Origin: Liolophura sinensis
Taxonomy: Eukaryota > Mollusca > Polyplacophora > Chitonida > Chitonidae
Direction: 5' to 3'
DNA: 64,000 nucleotides
Assembly (NCBI RefSeq): GCF_032854445.1
Contig: NC_088300.1
Location: 14,265,570 to 14,329,569 of the forward strand
This document shows, one piece after another, positions 39,296 through 50,225 of this stretch. Below the pieces are notes generated by a model. The model ran no database searches, had not been told where the DNA came from, and was given only the letters and a program-made list of their open reading frames with translations. A program made the position numbers and the translations under genes. How positions within the stretch are numbered: position 1 is the stretch's first letter; each line of letters opens with the position of its first letter.

Positions 39296-41775
39296 ACGTG
39301 TACTAAATTGCCAATATGATCTATGATGGAAAAGTATATAATTAAATATTTTCATATCTGCAGAATTATCTTATGCGTTGCTGTGGTTGAATTTAAAAAA
39401 AAGGATTATAATTTTGACGAAGTAGCTCTCATTACGGTATTTTTAATCGAATTTAGTATGGCTTGCATGTGTTAACAATTTGACTACAAATTGCAGAAAT
39501 CACATTTATTTCTAGATTTCTATTATTTTAGTTGTATATTTTTGCACATAATAGGCATGGTTATAACTGTTCAGGAATGTAAACCAAATGTAGCCTGGGG
39601 TGGTGTATCCTAGATGAGCTTATTATTGCCAGGCGTTGGTGGAGATTTCATGGAACACTCACATATCTATACGTTCTGTACACTAGCATTTAATTTATAT
39701 TGTCATGACAATGCCCCTTATGTCTCGTTAATTCGGTTGTGTACACATGTGTGTGAAACATCAAAGATGGGACAGTAGTAGAGTTCATTTTCAGGACAGG
39801 GTCTAAGGTAGAGTGGGTTTAGACATTTTAAGGCCTAAGCAAATTAATAGTCCAAGCATGCTTCTGGGCCTAGTCTGAAGATGAAGATGATTGTTCATGC
39901 CGAACAATCTAGACATGTGACTAGTCGGGGCAAAACAACATTTCTCGCCCCTATCTGTGCACAAAGATATCTGCACTTATATCTACATGTCAGTGTAATA
40001 CCTAAAACATTAGTTATACTAATGTAACTTAAAAACATCCTCACCAAAGTGAAGCAGTTGTCATTTACGATTTCTGTGGAAATATAGTAACTATTTTATT
40101 TCAAATCAACCTGTTTTTTTCTCTTTTGCACCAGAATACTGTCAGTCGAAAGTATGCAGTCACAGGCGGCCCTGTTCGTAGCACCCACATGCATAGATGA
40201 GGCCAAACATGTTTTCTTTGTGGCATTCACGGTTTATGAAAAACATTTCAAGAGACTGATACTGTTTTCTGCTTGCAACGAGAATGACTTTTGTGTGGTC
40301 CTTTGGGTATCTCACACCTCAAAACATACTTAAAACATGTGGCCAATGCATGGCTCACCAAAGTGAGTCCTTGAAATGGGGACCTGCAAACGCTACCACC
40401 TTTGAAAATGTGAGTAGTCATCAACGCCCTATACAGTATACCAAGTGGTGTAATTACATGAACAAGCCTGATCGACACCTGGGTGAAAAAACTACTATAT
40501 AAAACTACTATAGATTTATCGCAACAACGTCTTGTGACATACTTTTTTGCTTCTTTCTTCATTCTTTGGCTTCAATGTTTCACGCAGTAGCAGCATATGT
40601 AAATTATCTGTCAGCGAAATAGTATGCGCACAGTGTCTTCTAGGTCTTTGTGGGGGTAGACAAATCTTTTTTTGAACACGAACTCGTAGGCGTCTTGGAA
40701 ACTCATTTCTGGATTCGAGGCAAAGACGTACGCCACAACTGTGGATCCTGCTCGTCCGATCCCTGCTCGGCAGTTCACCAATATCTTATCACATTGGTAC
40801 TTCTGAGAACGCAGCCATGCTACAGCTGTTTGGATGAACGCGGGTGAAATCGGGTTGTGTGCTCCGTCAGCCATCGGGATTTTTCGGTACAGCACGGGAC
40901 TACGAAACTTTTCGGGAATTAAATCCAAATTATCAGCAACGTTTAAAACTACGTCAAAACCCAATTCGTCCGCCATTGTGGCCGCTATGAAATTTCCCAG
41001 ATAAATATTATCGATGATATGTGTAAAATCTGGACCTTGAGTCCATCGATCGTTGGTTGGAGGTCGAACTTCCACCACCGCGTCCTCTTTAAACTTCCCC
41101 GCCCAAACCCAGTCTTCTGAGGTCTCAGGCTGCTTAGCACGCGCTCGATATGTAACTTGATATTCACCGTGACTTGTTAACAACTCAGTACTTCCGAATA
41201 GGAAACAATCTTCTCTGTCCGGGTCTGTCCCCATGTATTCAAGATCTATTCCCTGCCAACCCCCTTGCGGGTTTCCGCGATGGTAAATGTTCGTCCATGC
41301 TTGGACTACGAGCGAATCCGGGGAAACAGCTCTTGCAGGCATCCCGTCCCACCTCAATGACACTTTGAAGGTTAAGGCTTCCAACATGAACATCACAGAA
41401 TGGGACGGCACCGCTGGGAAAGTCCAAACGATATCCGGGTGCGGAGCACCACAAAGCTCCATGTCTAACATTGCTCGATTACAAGGGATTCTCGGGGAAA
41501 CACAAAATATGTTTCGTACACTTTTTAAACGCTTCCCATACCTTTGTTGCTAGGAGCACCGTCCCAGATAAAACATAGCACACAAGAGAGCTCTATACCA
41601 AAGGGACGGAACTCCGGAAAGATAAGAGAATATGATTATCTATGTAATATTGAAACAAATTTTATTTGTGAAAAAACAAAAAAGTACGACCACGGCGTGA
41701 CAACTTTTTAAGCCAGTTACACAGACCACATGCCAATGACGTGACAAAATACATGTTTCATTAATACACCCAGCC
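39296..41775 (-). repeat. Tandem duplication, unit 2 (about 2.48 kb)
   Basis: Second unit of the head-to-tail pair. The junction with unit 1 is at CCCAGCC|ACGTGTAC around 39295/39296. The right edge is where AATACACCCAGCC passes into unrelated ATTACCCTAAG at 41776. Confidence 0.95.
40611..41471 (-). CDS. Dual-specificity phosphatase-like protein, copy 2
   Basis: This 286-codon ORF is the paralogue of the gene at 38131-38991 and sits exactly 2480 bp away. I count six amino-acid differences (Asn11His, Met21Val, a Leu/Pro before ETSEDW, Ala/Val in FDxVLN, Gln/Arg in VLYxK and Glu/Asp in SFQxAYE) and about ten nucleotide differences over 861 bp. Asp202, Cys234 and Arg240 are unchanged, as is the unusual Asn before the catalytic Cys. 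More than half of the nucleotide changes alter a residue, so purifying selection is not shown, although no copy has a break. The duplication must be recent, a polymorphic copy-number state, or homogenised by gene conversion. Confidence 0.88.
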   Translation of the reverse strand: MLDMELCGAPHPDIVWTFPAVPSHSVMFMLEALTFKVSLRWDGMPARAVSPDSLVVQAWTNIYHRGNPQGGWQGIDLEYMGTDPDREDCFLFGSTELLTSHGEYQVTYRARAKQPETSEDWVWAGKFKEDAVVEVRPPTNDRWTQGPDFTHIIDNIYLGNFIAATMADELGFDVVLNVADNLDLIPEKFRSPVLYRKIPMADGAHNPISPAFIQTAVAWLRSQKYQCDKILVNCRAGIGRAGSTVVAYVFASNPEMSFQDAYEFVFKKRFVYPHKDLEDTVRILFR

Positions 41776-42545
41776 ATTACCCTAAGAGATATGTTGTGTA
41801 TATTCACTGCCTTATACGGATTTTTGTTAGCCCTATATTATTGTTCTACATATGGGACTGTATAGGCCCTATTATATTAATCCCAGGTTACATGTATGAT
41901 TAGTGTTTAATATAAACAGAGATATGATCGAATACAAATTTGCAGATATCTTCACATAATAACGTCATTAAGAGGTGGGTCATATTATCTAACTTTTTGA
42001 AGCCAGCTGCTGGACCATATTACAGTGCCTTAATTCAATAGAATGGGTGATTACTTTCACAGATACCCATTGTTACTTTCACCACGCTAATTTACTTAGA
42101 GTTGTGTTTCAAACTTTTGTTTGTAAAACTTGAGCCCTCAGATGGATATACAATGTGGCACACAAAACACCTACACCAGGTATAATGAACAACACTGAAA
42201 CAGCAGAAACCAAAACTAATTTGGTCTTGTTCTTTAAAGCCAAATTCACTAAAGCTGGATTTGAACATGCTGTCTCAGTGGCTAATCAAGGACTAAATCT
42301 ATTAGAGTTGCATGGCACTAGACCTCGTCAGGCAAGATCATGCATCATACACAAAATATGAGTGGCACTCATGTAAAACGGAAACCTGCCTAAAATGACA
42401 AAATGAATTTAGCATGTAAAAAAATTGCAATGGTTTTAGACTTTTTATAGCAAAACACTTGAACCAGTCACTTAGACACAAAGTAAGAAACTTTTAATTA
42501 ATCATCAAGTCTCAGGAGGTGAACTTATACAGTTACATACATGGC
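41776..42545. other. Spacer between the phosphatase duplication and the START-gene copy
   Basis: AT-rich, with no gene recognised. The ORF at 42155-42361 has no similarity I recognise. Confidence 0.4.
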
Positions 42546-43038
42546 ATGCAACATGAACATTCTACGGCTGTTTGGATGTGCTTGTGTCAGATACCACTGG
42601 CCTTAAAACGAATATAGCTCTTACACTTCTATGTGTCCTGGCCTGCTTATCACTGTTATCACTGAAGCCTCTCCTTTGTCACCTGGACATTTAATGATTT
42701 ACACAGCAGTTTTGTTTACCTGACGAGTTGTTGTTGTTCAAAATGGAGTAGGCACCTTCTTCACTAGAGGAAGTTTGGCCGGGGTCCAATACTCGACAAA
42801 CAGGGATAGTGACTGACTGCAGGGGAGTGAACTGAGCTTTACTATATGACAGATGATCAGCTAGATATCCTAAGACTGCAGTAAAATCTGTTCTTGCAGC
42901 GTTCCCTAGTGACACCTCATGAGTGACGACTGTTAGCAAGCTATGCTCACAATCTGGAAAGTGAAAGAATTCACAAAAAAATTATCAATTGATAGCAATT
43001 ATACATGTGGTATAATTTTTGGAATTATGCACTAGCCA

Positions 43039-43215
43039 CAGGGGCCAATTTCAAAGAGCCATTTCTGACTTTATAAGTCAAAATTTTAAATACAATTTAA
43101 GAGCTTATTTTTGCACTCTAGATGTTAAAATTTTGTCCGCCTCTTTAAAGTTATCGTAAGACAAAAGTTTTACCTTCTAATGCAAAAACTGAGCATTGTG
43201 AGGCTTTATATTTTG
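43039..43215 (-). repeat. Short inverted-repeat MITE, copy 2
   Basis: Begins GGGGCCAATTTCAAAGAGCC. Its interior matches the reverse complement of the copy at 12293-12500 (AAGAGCTTATTTTTGCACTC, GTTAAAATTTTGTCC). It lies in the intron between the exon 5-like and exon 6-like parts of the pseudogene. Confidence 0.65.
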
Positions 43216-43452
43216 ACCCAAAGTTAGGAACAACTTTGCAGACTTGGCCACAGACTGCTACCTCACTGTTGCTCCTGTAATGGACTGGATGAGTATAAGG
43301 AAAGCCAGGAAATGACCTCCTGAAGTTACACATGCACATAAATTTTCTTGGCCATTTCTCTAGTTTGAGAATCACTTCTAAGGACAATGAAAACTATTTC
43401 TCTGCAAGCGTGTGATGAGGTCATGCAATGCCCTTGCTAACAGCATTGATTT

Positions 43453-43697
43453 AAATTTATTTATTTGATTGGTGTTTTACACCGTACTCAAGAATATTTC
43501 ACTTATATGGTGGGTGGAAACCGGGCAGAGCCTGGGGGAAACCCACGACCACCCGCAGGTTGCTGGCAGGCCTTCCCACGTACGGCCGGGGAGGAAGCCA
43601 GCATGGACTAGAACTCACAGCGACCGCATTGGTGAGAGGCTCCTGGGTCATCACGCTGCGCTAGCGTGCTAACCAACTGAGCCATGGAGGCCCCCAC
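43453..43697 (-). repeat. Near full-length SINE
   Basis: A reversed copy runs from ATTTATTTGATTGGTGTTTT to GAGCCATGGAGGCCCCC. The block corresponding to ACGACGGCGGCCAGCATTA is deleted, and a smaller deletion removes part of CATGAGCTGGACTTG. Confidence 0.9.
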
Positions 43698-43799
43698 TAA
43701 TAGCATTGAAAACCGTGAATGGTGAGAGTCACTCTTTAATGTTAAAACATTTTGCCAGAACATAGATAAAGCTGGCTGCCTTTATATATAATAGAATTA

Positions 43800-43853
43800 G
43801 CAAAATATTCTTGAGTACAGCATAAATCACCTATCAAATGGATGAATAAATCC
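43800..43853 (+). repeat. SINE tail fragment
   Basis: AAATATTCTTGAGTACAGC is followed by a diverged ACCTATCAAATGG tail. Confidence 0.6.
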
Positions 43854-44337
43854 CAGGATAGAGTAAAGAACTGGGTGCTGTATGCCTTTAGTTTTCTGCA
43901 TGACTTACATCAGTTTACTGATGTTTCACTGAACTAATAAAAAATCAGTAAATCGTGACAGTGAAAAAAAGGAAAAAAGTCACACGTCATGTGGAAAAGC
44001 AAAAGGTAAACAGCACCTAATTCTTTACTTTTTCCTGAATGATCAGTGGTAATACATTTACCACTGATTTTTTTACTCAAGGACTTCTGTAGGCTGAACC
44101 CAGAAAAACATTCAGGCCTTCCGGGATTCACACATCTTCGACATCCAGAAACAGCCACTGTCCTCTCTATGCCAAATTCTGCAGAAGACATCCCAACGGA
44201 AGTTCCACATCAATTTATACAATAAAGTTGCTCCAAACCTTATCTAATTTACATAGAATAGGCATGTAATCAGGGAACATCACTGTTCAAACTTACAAAC
44301 CATCAGGACCATAGCCAATACTTTAATTATGTACCTC

Positions 44338-44507
44338 TCTGGCAGTCCATGGGAAGGTCTTCTAGCAACCTGCGGATGGTTGTGGGTTTAACCCAGGCTC
44401 TGCCCGTTTTCCTCCAACCATGATGCTGGCCACTGTCGTATAAGTCAAATATTCTTGTGTACTGCCTAAAACACGGATTAAATAAATAAATAAAATAAAA
44501 TTAAATA
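44338..44507 (+). repeat. SINE body and tail
   Basis: ATGGGAAGGTCTTCTAGCAA through the body to GGATTAAATAAATAAATAAA. The tRNA head is lost. It lies in the pseudogene intron between the exon 4-like and exon 5-like parts. Confidence 0.85.
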
Positions 44508-45061
44508 TGTACAACTAGACCATTTTTCATTTACCCATTACCCGCTTCTCTCTCTGTGTTGGGCTTTGGTCTGTCACAATATGCAATAGGCCATGCTCCT
44601 TTGGCTGTATGTCATACATGTAACCTCTTCAAGAACTTAACTGTCAAAGGTAGGTGGTTTACCCCAGGTACTTTCTGCTTGCAAGCCTAATAATCATAAC
44701 AAATACAACAGACTTTCAAATCTGAATGGCTTGAACCCCTAAACAATTGTTCACCTGAAAAGGTCAGTGGTCTTGTACAGCAAACTCCATCTGTTCCTCC
44801 AGCATGTTGTCTTCTATCCTCAACACCTCTCTAATCCCGTCTTGTTGTACAGGTAGCCTTGGGTTGGGCTTCCTCCTGCCTGCCTCTCCCCTCTGGGTGG
44901 GGCATGCCTGGGCACGGGACACCACCGGTGGACATTCACACGTCTTATTCACATCCTTCAGCAACTGTAACACCTCCTGTCCTCTAAAATGATGTACAAG
45001 ATTCACATGTACATTTTTGAAATAGAACATTTATTTTTTTATTTATGTGATGATTGGTGTT

Positions 45062-45335
45062 GAATGAATGAATGCTTTGGGGTTTAACGTCGTACTCAAC
45101 AATTTTTCAGTCATATGACGACGAAGGAATCCTTAGGGTGCATGTACGTGTAATGTGCCTCTTTGTTGCAAAACGGATTTCCACTGCTATTTTATTTAGT
45201 GTTGCTTCACTGAGGCGACTTACCGAAGGCAAGTTAGTAGCCCAGCCCTTATACTGATACGGGTCAACCAGCCGTTGCACTATCCCCTTCATGCTGAACG
45301 CCAAGCTTAGGTGTGACTCGATCAAGGATGTTGAC
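45062..45335. repeat. Second interspersed repeat family, unclassified
   Basis: This block starts GGGGTTTAACGTCGTACTC and contains TCATATGACGACGAAGGAAT, GTAATGTGCCTC, TACTGATACGGGTCAACCAG and TTAGGTGTGACTCGATCAAG. It looks like a conserved mobile-element consensus similar to repeats I remember from molluscan genomes. On the minus strand a B-box-like word lies near the right end, so it may be a tRNA-derived SINE in reverse. The class is not settled. Confidence 0.55.
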
Positions 45336-45435
45336 CTTAAAAATACATGTATTTCACTTAAATTATGTTCTAAACCTAACAATCCATCGCCCAATAGTTT
45401 CCACATGCAGCCAAAAATTTTGCGACGCAAGTCCC

Positions 45436-45984
45436 TATACCCTCATCTAATTTGAGATTTTGGAACTCGTTCCACTAACGATAAGCAAGACAATTTTGCA
45501 TGGATTTCCTTGAAATTCCGCAGTGTAACTGAGAATTCTAAAGTAATTTTTTAGGATTCTCTAATAACTCTAACGTATGATTTCAGTTTAAGCTTGTATA
45601 TTCTACTTGTCGGCACATTCCTGATGATGGCTGAATTGCGTGCCAAAGGATAGAATTCTAAAAAATGACTTGCTAATGCTAATGTGTTTGTCAAAGAAAG
45701 AGGTCAATCAAATTCCTGAAGTTACCTATAGCCACAGATACAATTCAGGTCAATTTGTTCTATCCAGTAATTTACCTCCCTAAAAATCTGACTTGCATTA
45801 TCCCAATACTTTTAAGAAAGCTTGAGTAGGTTGGGAAATATTTAAATACTGTGTACGATAAACATAGCTGTTCAAACATGTCCAAATATTTTTTAGCCTA
45901 TGGGTCAGTGTACACAGCACTAATTATCAACATGTTAAATTATAATGAAGTTAAAACTTGGATACACCTCTAGGCCAAGTAATT
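45436..45984. other. No gene or clear repeat seen
   Basis: AT-rich sequence without a credible ORF. Confidence 0.4.
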
Positions 45985-46168
45985 AGAGTACTAGTGCAGT
46001 AAAATGACTCAGGAGCCTCTTAACTAATGTGATTTCTTCTGCCAGCAACCTGCGAGTGGCCATGGATTTCCTTGTTTCCTCCCACCATAATGCTGCGAAT
46101 TGTTGTAAAAGTAAAAGATTTTTGAGTATGACATAAAACACATACTAATCAAATAAAAAAACACATCT
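45985..46168 (+). repeat. Diverged SINE copy
   Basis: AATGACTCAGGAGCCTCT, GCCAGCAACCTGCGAGTGG and CCTCCCACCATAATGCTG identify the family. The tail is diverged (GACATAAAACACATACTAAT). Confidence 0.8.
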
Positions 46169-46660
46169 TGAATTCACTGTTGATTTTCAATCACAATATA
46201 AATAGAAATGTATGGCTTAAGTTCAAAATAGAATAAGACTACATAAGTGGTAAAAAAAAAGTGGTACGGTTCCAGTACCACTGATTTTTTTATTTGATTG
46301 GTGTTTTACGCCGTACCAGTACGACTGAGTATCATTCCATGTGATACCAGTGTCATTCTATATCCCTTGAGTTAATGCTGGGCATTGTTGTAAAAGTGAA
46401 AGATTTTTGAGTATGATGTAAAACACAAACTAATCAAATAAAAAAAAAACACATCTTGAACTCACTGTTGATTTTCAAGCACAATATAAATAAAAATCTA
46501 TGGCTTAATCTATGGCTTAAGTTTACTACACAAGTAGTAAAAAAGTGGTACGGATCCAATACCACTGAGTGTCATTGTATGTGATACCAGTGTCATTCCA
46601 TGTGGTATCAGTGTCATTCCACGGGCTATCAGTACCATTCAATATCCTTGGAGTAGCACT
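46087..46660. repeat. Local duplication of a SINE 3' end plus GTGTCATTCCAT minisatellite
   Basis: Sequence 46087-46290 (SINE 3' end, CACATCTTGAATTCACTG, AGTGGTACGGTTCCAGTACC) is repeated in diverged form at 46376-46570. Between and after the two blocks, a 20-27 bp unit of the type GATACCAGTGTCATTCCATG recurs, ending near 46645. A 30-bp reversed SINE tail (TTTGATTGGTGTTTTACGCC) lies at 46288-46317, at the first junction. Confidence 0.75.
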
Positions 46661-46711
46661 GGTTTCTAGGGTGTGTTGCAGAGTAGAATGACGGGTTTTA
46701 TAAATTCAGTG

Positions 46712-47184
46712 TCATCGGAATTTGGGACTTCCTCGATCCCTACCGACCTTTGCAGACGACAGAACATTTAACATGGGGGCACCCACCTTAGTATCATATT
46801 TGATTTTGAGTATCTTCAAATCCTTCTTCCCCTTCTTTTTCTTCTGAGCTTGCGATTTGGATTTGCTTGATGACGCTGTAATCTTCTTTCCAAACACTAC
46901 ATCATCATTCATGCATGATTTAATGCACGCTCGAAACTTAGTTTTCTAGAGTTGCTTGCTCGTTTTAACATATTGAAACAGCGAATACAATAAAAGCCAT
47001 CATGTTCAGGAAATAACAAATGGCAGCTTTTCCGGTGGTAACCTTGGCCATGCCGCACAAAGGCTTCTTTACAGTCACTGCAAACATCTTCGATGACCTC
47101 GGACTCCACTTCTCGACTCGTCGATGTTATGGCCGGCTGACACAAAAAGCATTGACAGGGGTGGGTCACACGTGACTTTTTCAT
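46712..47184 (-). CDS. Unrecognised cysteine-rich ORF pair, possibly one frameshifted gene
   Basis: Two minus-strand ORFs meet with a 4-base ATGA overlap. The upstream one (47184-46909, 91 codons) has CxxC pairs suited to zinc binding: CFLC, CSDC, HRKSCHLLF and FYCIRCF. The downstream one (46912-46712, 66 codons) begins MNDDVVFGKK, has a Lys-rich stretch (SQAQKKKKGKKDLKI) and ends VGRDRGSPKFR. Both look protein-like in composition, more so than most ORFs in the window. Overlapping ORFs of this kind are not expected in an animal, so a one-base frameshift in a single gene of about 155 codons (decay or sequencing error) or an unseen intron is likely. I do not recognise the family; it may be a gene or an old transposon domain. 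Confidence 0.35.
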
Positions 47185-47655
47185 GAATATTCATAAGCAT
47201 TCCCGGGCGTTTATGAAAATTCAGTGTCATTACTGACTTCACTTAACTCGTGGAAAATCAAATTTAGCGCTTTCGTTTTGCCTCTGTGCATAAAGAAGGA
47301 AGCAAAAAATCAATTTCCTTATAAACTGTAATTGTTTTAGTTTCACGCCACAGTGTATGTACAATTACTTTGCTTTAGACTTTAACAGCGTGCAGCGTAA
47401 CAGAAACTGTGCAAACAACAACAACTTAACTACGTAGGCCCTGGGCGCGTGTAAATCGCTTTGATTATCAAGCGGAGTTTTCAACACCCCTTCACATTTC
47501 CAGGATGTCTGTGTCGCCTGCTAACAGGCGGTAGCTATTCATTTGCAGGCAGCATGCATTCAGCATGACATGTTGCTCAGCAGAGCAAATGATAAACAAC
47601 ATAGGCCTTAATGTACATCTAATCTGTTATTATTGAATATTTTATATAATTTTTA
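47185..47655. other. No gene seen
   Basis: Moderately GC-balanced intergenic sequence upstream of the cysteine-rich ORF pair. It could hold that gene's promoter, but no core motif stands out. Confidence 0.35.
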
Positions 47656-47657
47656 TT

Positions 47658-47759
<102 letters not shown>

Positions 47760-47902
47760 CGGGTACAACGACTACAAAAATATTTTTGTCCATATAGCTA
47801 GTTTCTAGTAGGCTACTAATTTACATAAAAATACTACTCACGAAAATGCATCTACCATAATTGTGTATATGCACGTACACTGGCATAATTTTGTATATAT
47901 TG

Positions 47903-48045
47903 AAATTTATTTATTTATTTATTTGATTGGTGTTTTACGCCGTACTCAGGAATATTTCACTTATACGACGGCGGCCAGCATTATGGTGGGAGGAAACCGG
48001 GCAGAGCCAGGGGGAAACCCACGACCATCCGCAGGTTGCTGACAG
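47903..48045 (-). repeat. SINE, 5'-truncated, little diverged
   Basis: A reversed copy with tail and body very close to the family consensus (GATTGGTGTTTTACGCCGTA to CATCCGCAGGTTGCTGACAG). It is cut off before the tRNA head, as expected for incomplete reverse transcription. Confidence 0.9.
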
Positions 48046-49740
48046 TATATAATAAAAAACAATCTTTTTATTTGTAGTCAGCAGGAGGCCTACATAAAAA
48101 AACTGCCCGTCCAGTACCTTTAGTGTACTATATATAACCAGTTTTGTGTACATGCATGCACTCTACTTCTACTTGTCCTAGTTGTTAGCACCCGAACATA
48201 ATGTGCCATTATCTTGTTTATGACCTATTTTAGTTTCTTCAAGTGGGTGATCATATTGTTTCACACGTTAAGGTCACTGTTATCCTTGCTGTATTCTTTT
48301 ATCATTTGCTAATTTTACCATCAGATTACAAATGTTTCAAAGGTACCAGATAGAGTGTGACAGGCTCCGCCAGTATATTCTTTAGACACTTTATATTTAA
48401 GTCTTGTACCGGTATGTATTTTTCAAAAGTGGAACTTAATTAACAGGTATACATATAAGCTCCAAACACTTTTGTCAGGTGGAACTATACATGTAGTGTT
48501 TTTTATGAAGGTTAAATATCAGTTAACACTTCATTCATTCGTAAAAGTCACATTTCACACTCTCATTTATCACAGTTGTTAATGCAATGATTTTCCTGAG
48601 TGTATACCTATATACATTATGTTGTGAGTATTGAAAATATACATTTTTCAGGTAAATGAATAACATTAATAACAAAATATATATGAATGTCACAGGACAT
48701 TTGTCTGAAATCATACTGGAATTCATATAGGGGATTATAATACATTTTACTTTTAAACTGAAAAATATATTCAAAATTAAAACCATCCATTAGCCTACAT
48801 ATTAAAAATTAAAGCTGCACATCTGAGTTTATGTTTGTGTTATGGGCTCCAACTCCAGCCTGGGATGGTGTTTGGGTGTCATTCCACACACTTCCATGAC
48901 TTGGCACATAGAAAAAGTTGATATTTGTGCCGGTATGCATTCTTTCTCAGTTGGTATACCCGAACACTCGCCGTAGTATAAACACAGATTTACTGGTGAA
49001 CTGCTTTCGAAGTGGCATAGCGAGTGTTACATAACCGTATGCTTCCAAGTTATAAGCTTATTTTTTTACCTATATGTTGCCTAACACGTTTCTGTGGTCA
49101 TATTCCCTGGATTTGGTGTCTTTTTTATGTAAAATTGAAGAAAATAACAATTATTGGACATCATAGATGGCGTGACACGGGGCGCGTGACAGCTAGAGCT
49201 AATCGCGAAGTGATTCGGGTGGACTCGATCGGAATGAGGCTGTTGTGTCTCCATCACACGGGAAAGTTATCACTTTGGTCCAGTTATGTACCGAATAGTT
49301 GTGTCTGGTCGATTACATCTTGTGATCAGTGGTTTTCCGAACTACTGTGTGTAACTGACAATCGTGTACATGGGCTTGACAAACAAGCATGACCTTTCAC
49401 ATTGGTTTAGTTCACCCGGCACAGAGGGTCATGTTTCACCAGATTTCTTCTATTTCCTGAAGTCCAGGCGTGTCAAAATGATTTGGATATAATATTCTAT
49501 AGCCATTCTCTTGGTCCGCAATTGTTTTGCTGTGCGGTTTGAGTCTTAAAGCATTGATGACAAGGCTCAAACATGTTTGGTATGGAGCGAAACATTTTAG
49601 GACAGTTTTAACAAGGGGAATAAATCTGGGGGTGTATTATCATTGTATAATGAGTATAATGATAATCAGATAATTGTGTGACATGACAAGCTATTCTATA
49701 AGACAATCCAGAAGCTAGAGATCACGTGATTTCCCTGGTT
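48046..49740. other. No gene recognised
   Basis: Mostly AT-rich. An ORF at 49024-49392 (122 codons, e.g. GRVTARANREVIRVDSIGM) has a somewhat protein-like middle, but no splice structure or family resemblance supports it. Confidence 0.4.
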
Positions 49741-50225
49741 GCAAAATGGAGCTGAAGGAGCTGCTCTCGCGCGTGACGTCACGCACGCCCATAGGTCAAT
49801 TTTGGCGCGAAATGAAGCTCACCCATTGGTCAGTGTTGGCGCGAAAGAGCTGAAGAAGCTGCGCTCATTGGTCCGTTAGCGCGCTTCGCGTGACGTACGT
49901 TCTGCAGAATATAAGTCGTGATGGTTATTCTATGATTATTCCATTTATTTTTTTGTTTATCGATTCTTTATGATTTGACAAATGTCAGGCATTCCGTTCC
50001 ATTGCACCGAAGGCGCTGCGTGACATCAGTTTTGGCGCGAAATGGAGCTGAAAGAGCTGCTCAACCCAACTTTACAAGCGGAGTTTTGGCGCGAACGAAA
50101 TGGAGCTCACCCATTGGTTAGTTTTGGCGCGAACGAAATGGAGCTCAACCATTTGTCAGTTTTTTGGCGCGAACGACATGGAGCTCACCCATTTGTCCGT
50201 TTGGGAAGGAACGCGGACTGAACCT
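49741..50225. promoter_or_regulatory. Cluster of E2F-like, CRE-like and CCAAT motifs in a tandem array
   Basis: A GC-rich patch in AT-rich DNA. TTGGCGCGAA occurs six times: 49800-49812, 49834-49846, 50030-50042, 50084-50095, 50121-50133 and 50161-50173. Several match TTTTGGCGCGAAA, which fits the E2F/DP consensus TTTSSCGCGAAA. A perfect CRE palindrome TGACGTCA lies at 49774-49781. Inverted CCAAT boxes (ATTGG) lie at 49824, 49865 and 50112. The sites sit in a degenerate unit of roughly 38-54 bp that also carries ATGGAGCTCACCCATTGGTC. It may be a cell-cycle-type promoter or enhancer, or a satellite whose unit resembles these sites by chance. No gene start could be attached. Confidence 0.5.

Larger units (their letters stand above)
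42550..44976 (-). pseudogene. Inverted partial copy of the START-domain gene
   Basis: Three exons of the gene at 5-16 kb are recognisable here on the opposite strand, in the right order and with introns. Exon 4-like is 44771-44976 (VLQLLKDVNKTCECPPVVS, AGRRKPNPRLPVQQD). Exon 5-like is 44084-44178 (IWHREDSGCFWMSKMCES), exactly 95 bp as in the parent. Exon 6-like runs from 42953 down to about 42550 (EHSLLTVVTHEVSLGNAA, then FTPLQSVTIP). The acceptor sites are kept. The donors after exons 4 and 5 are lost, and exon 5 has an in-frame TGA where the parent has Trp, so the copy cannot make the same protein. The membrane segment and START domain are not included. Retained introns rule out retrocopying, so this is an old segmental duplication. 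Confidence 0.88.

Noticed and set aside
37768-40562. 104-codon minus-strand ORFs at 37768-38082 and 40248-40562, nearly identical to each other
   Set aside because: Their similarity follows from the tandem duplication as a whole. They lie in the 3' flank of each phosphatase gene and show no protein-family features.
43934-44191. 85-codon ORF starting MSSAEFGIERTV on the minus strand
   Set aside because: It is an off-frame reading across the exon 5-like part of the START pseudogene.
49024-49392. 122-codon ORF as a gene
   Set aside because: No homology that I recognise, no splice context and an AT-driven start region. It was kept only as a note.
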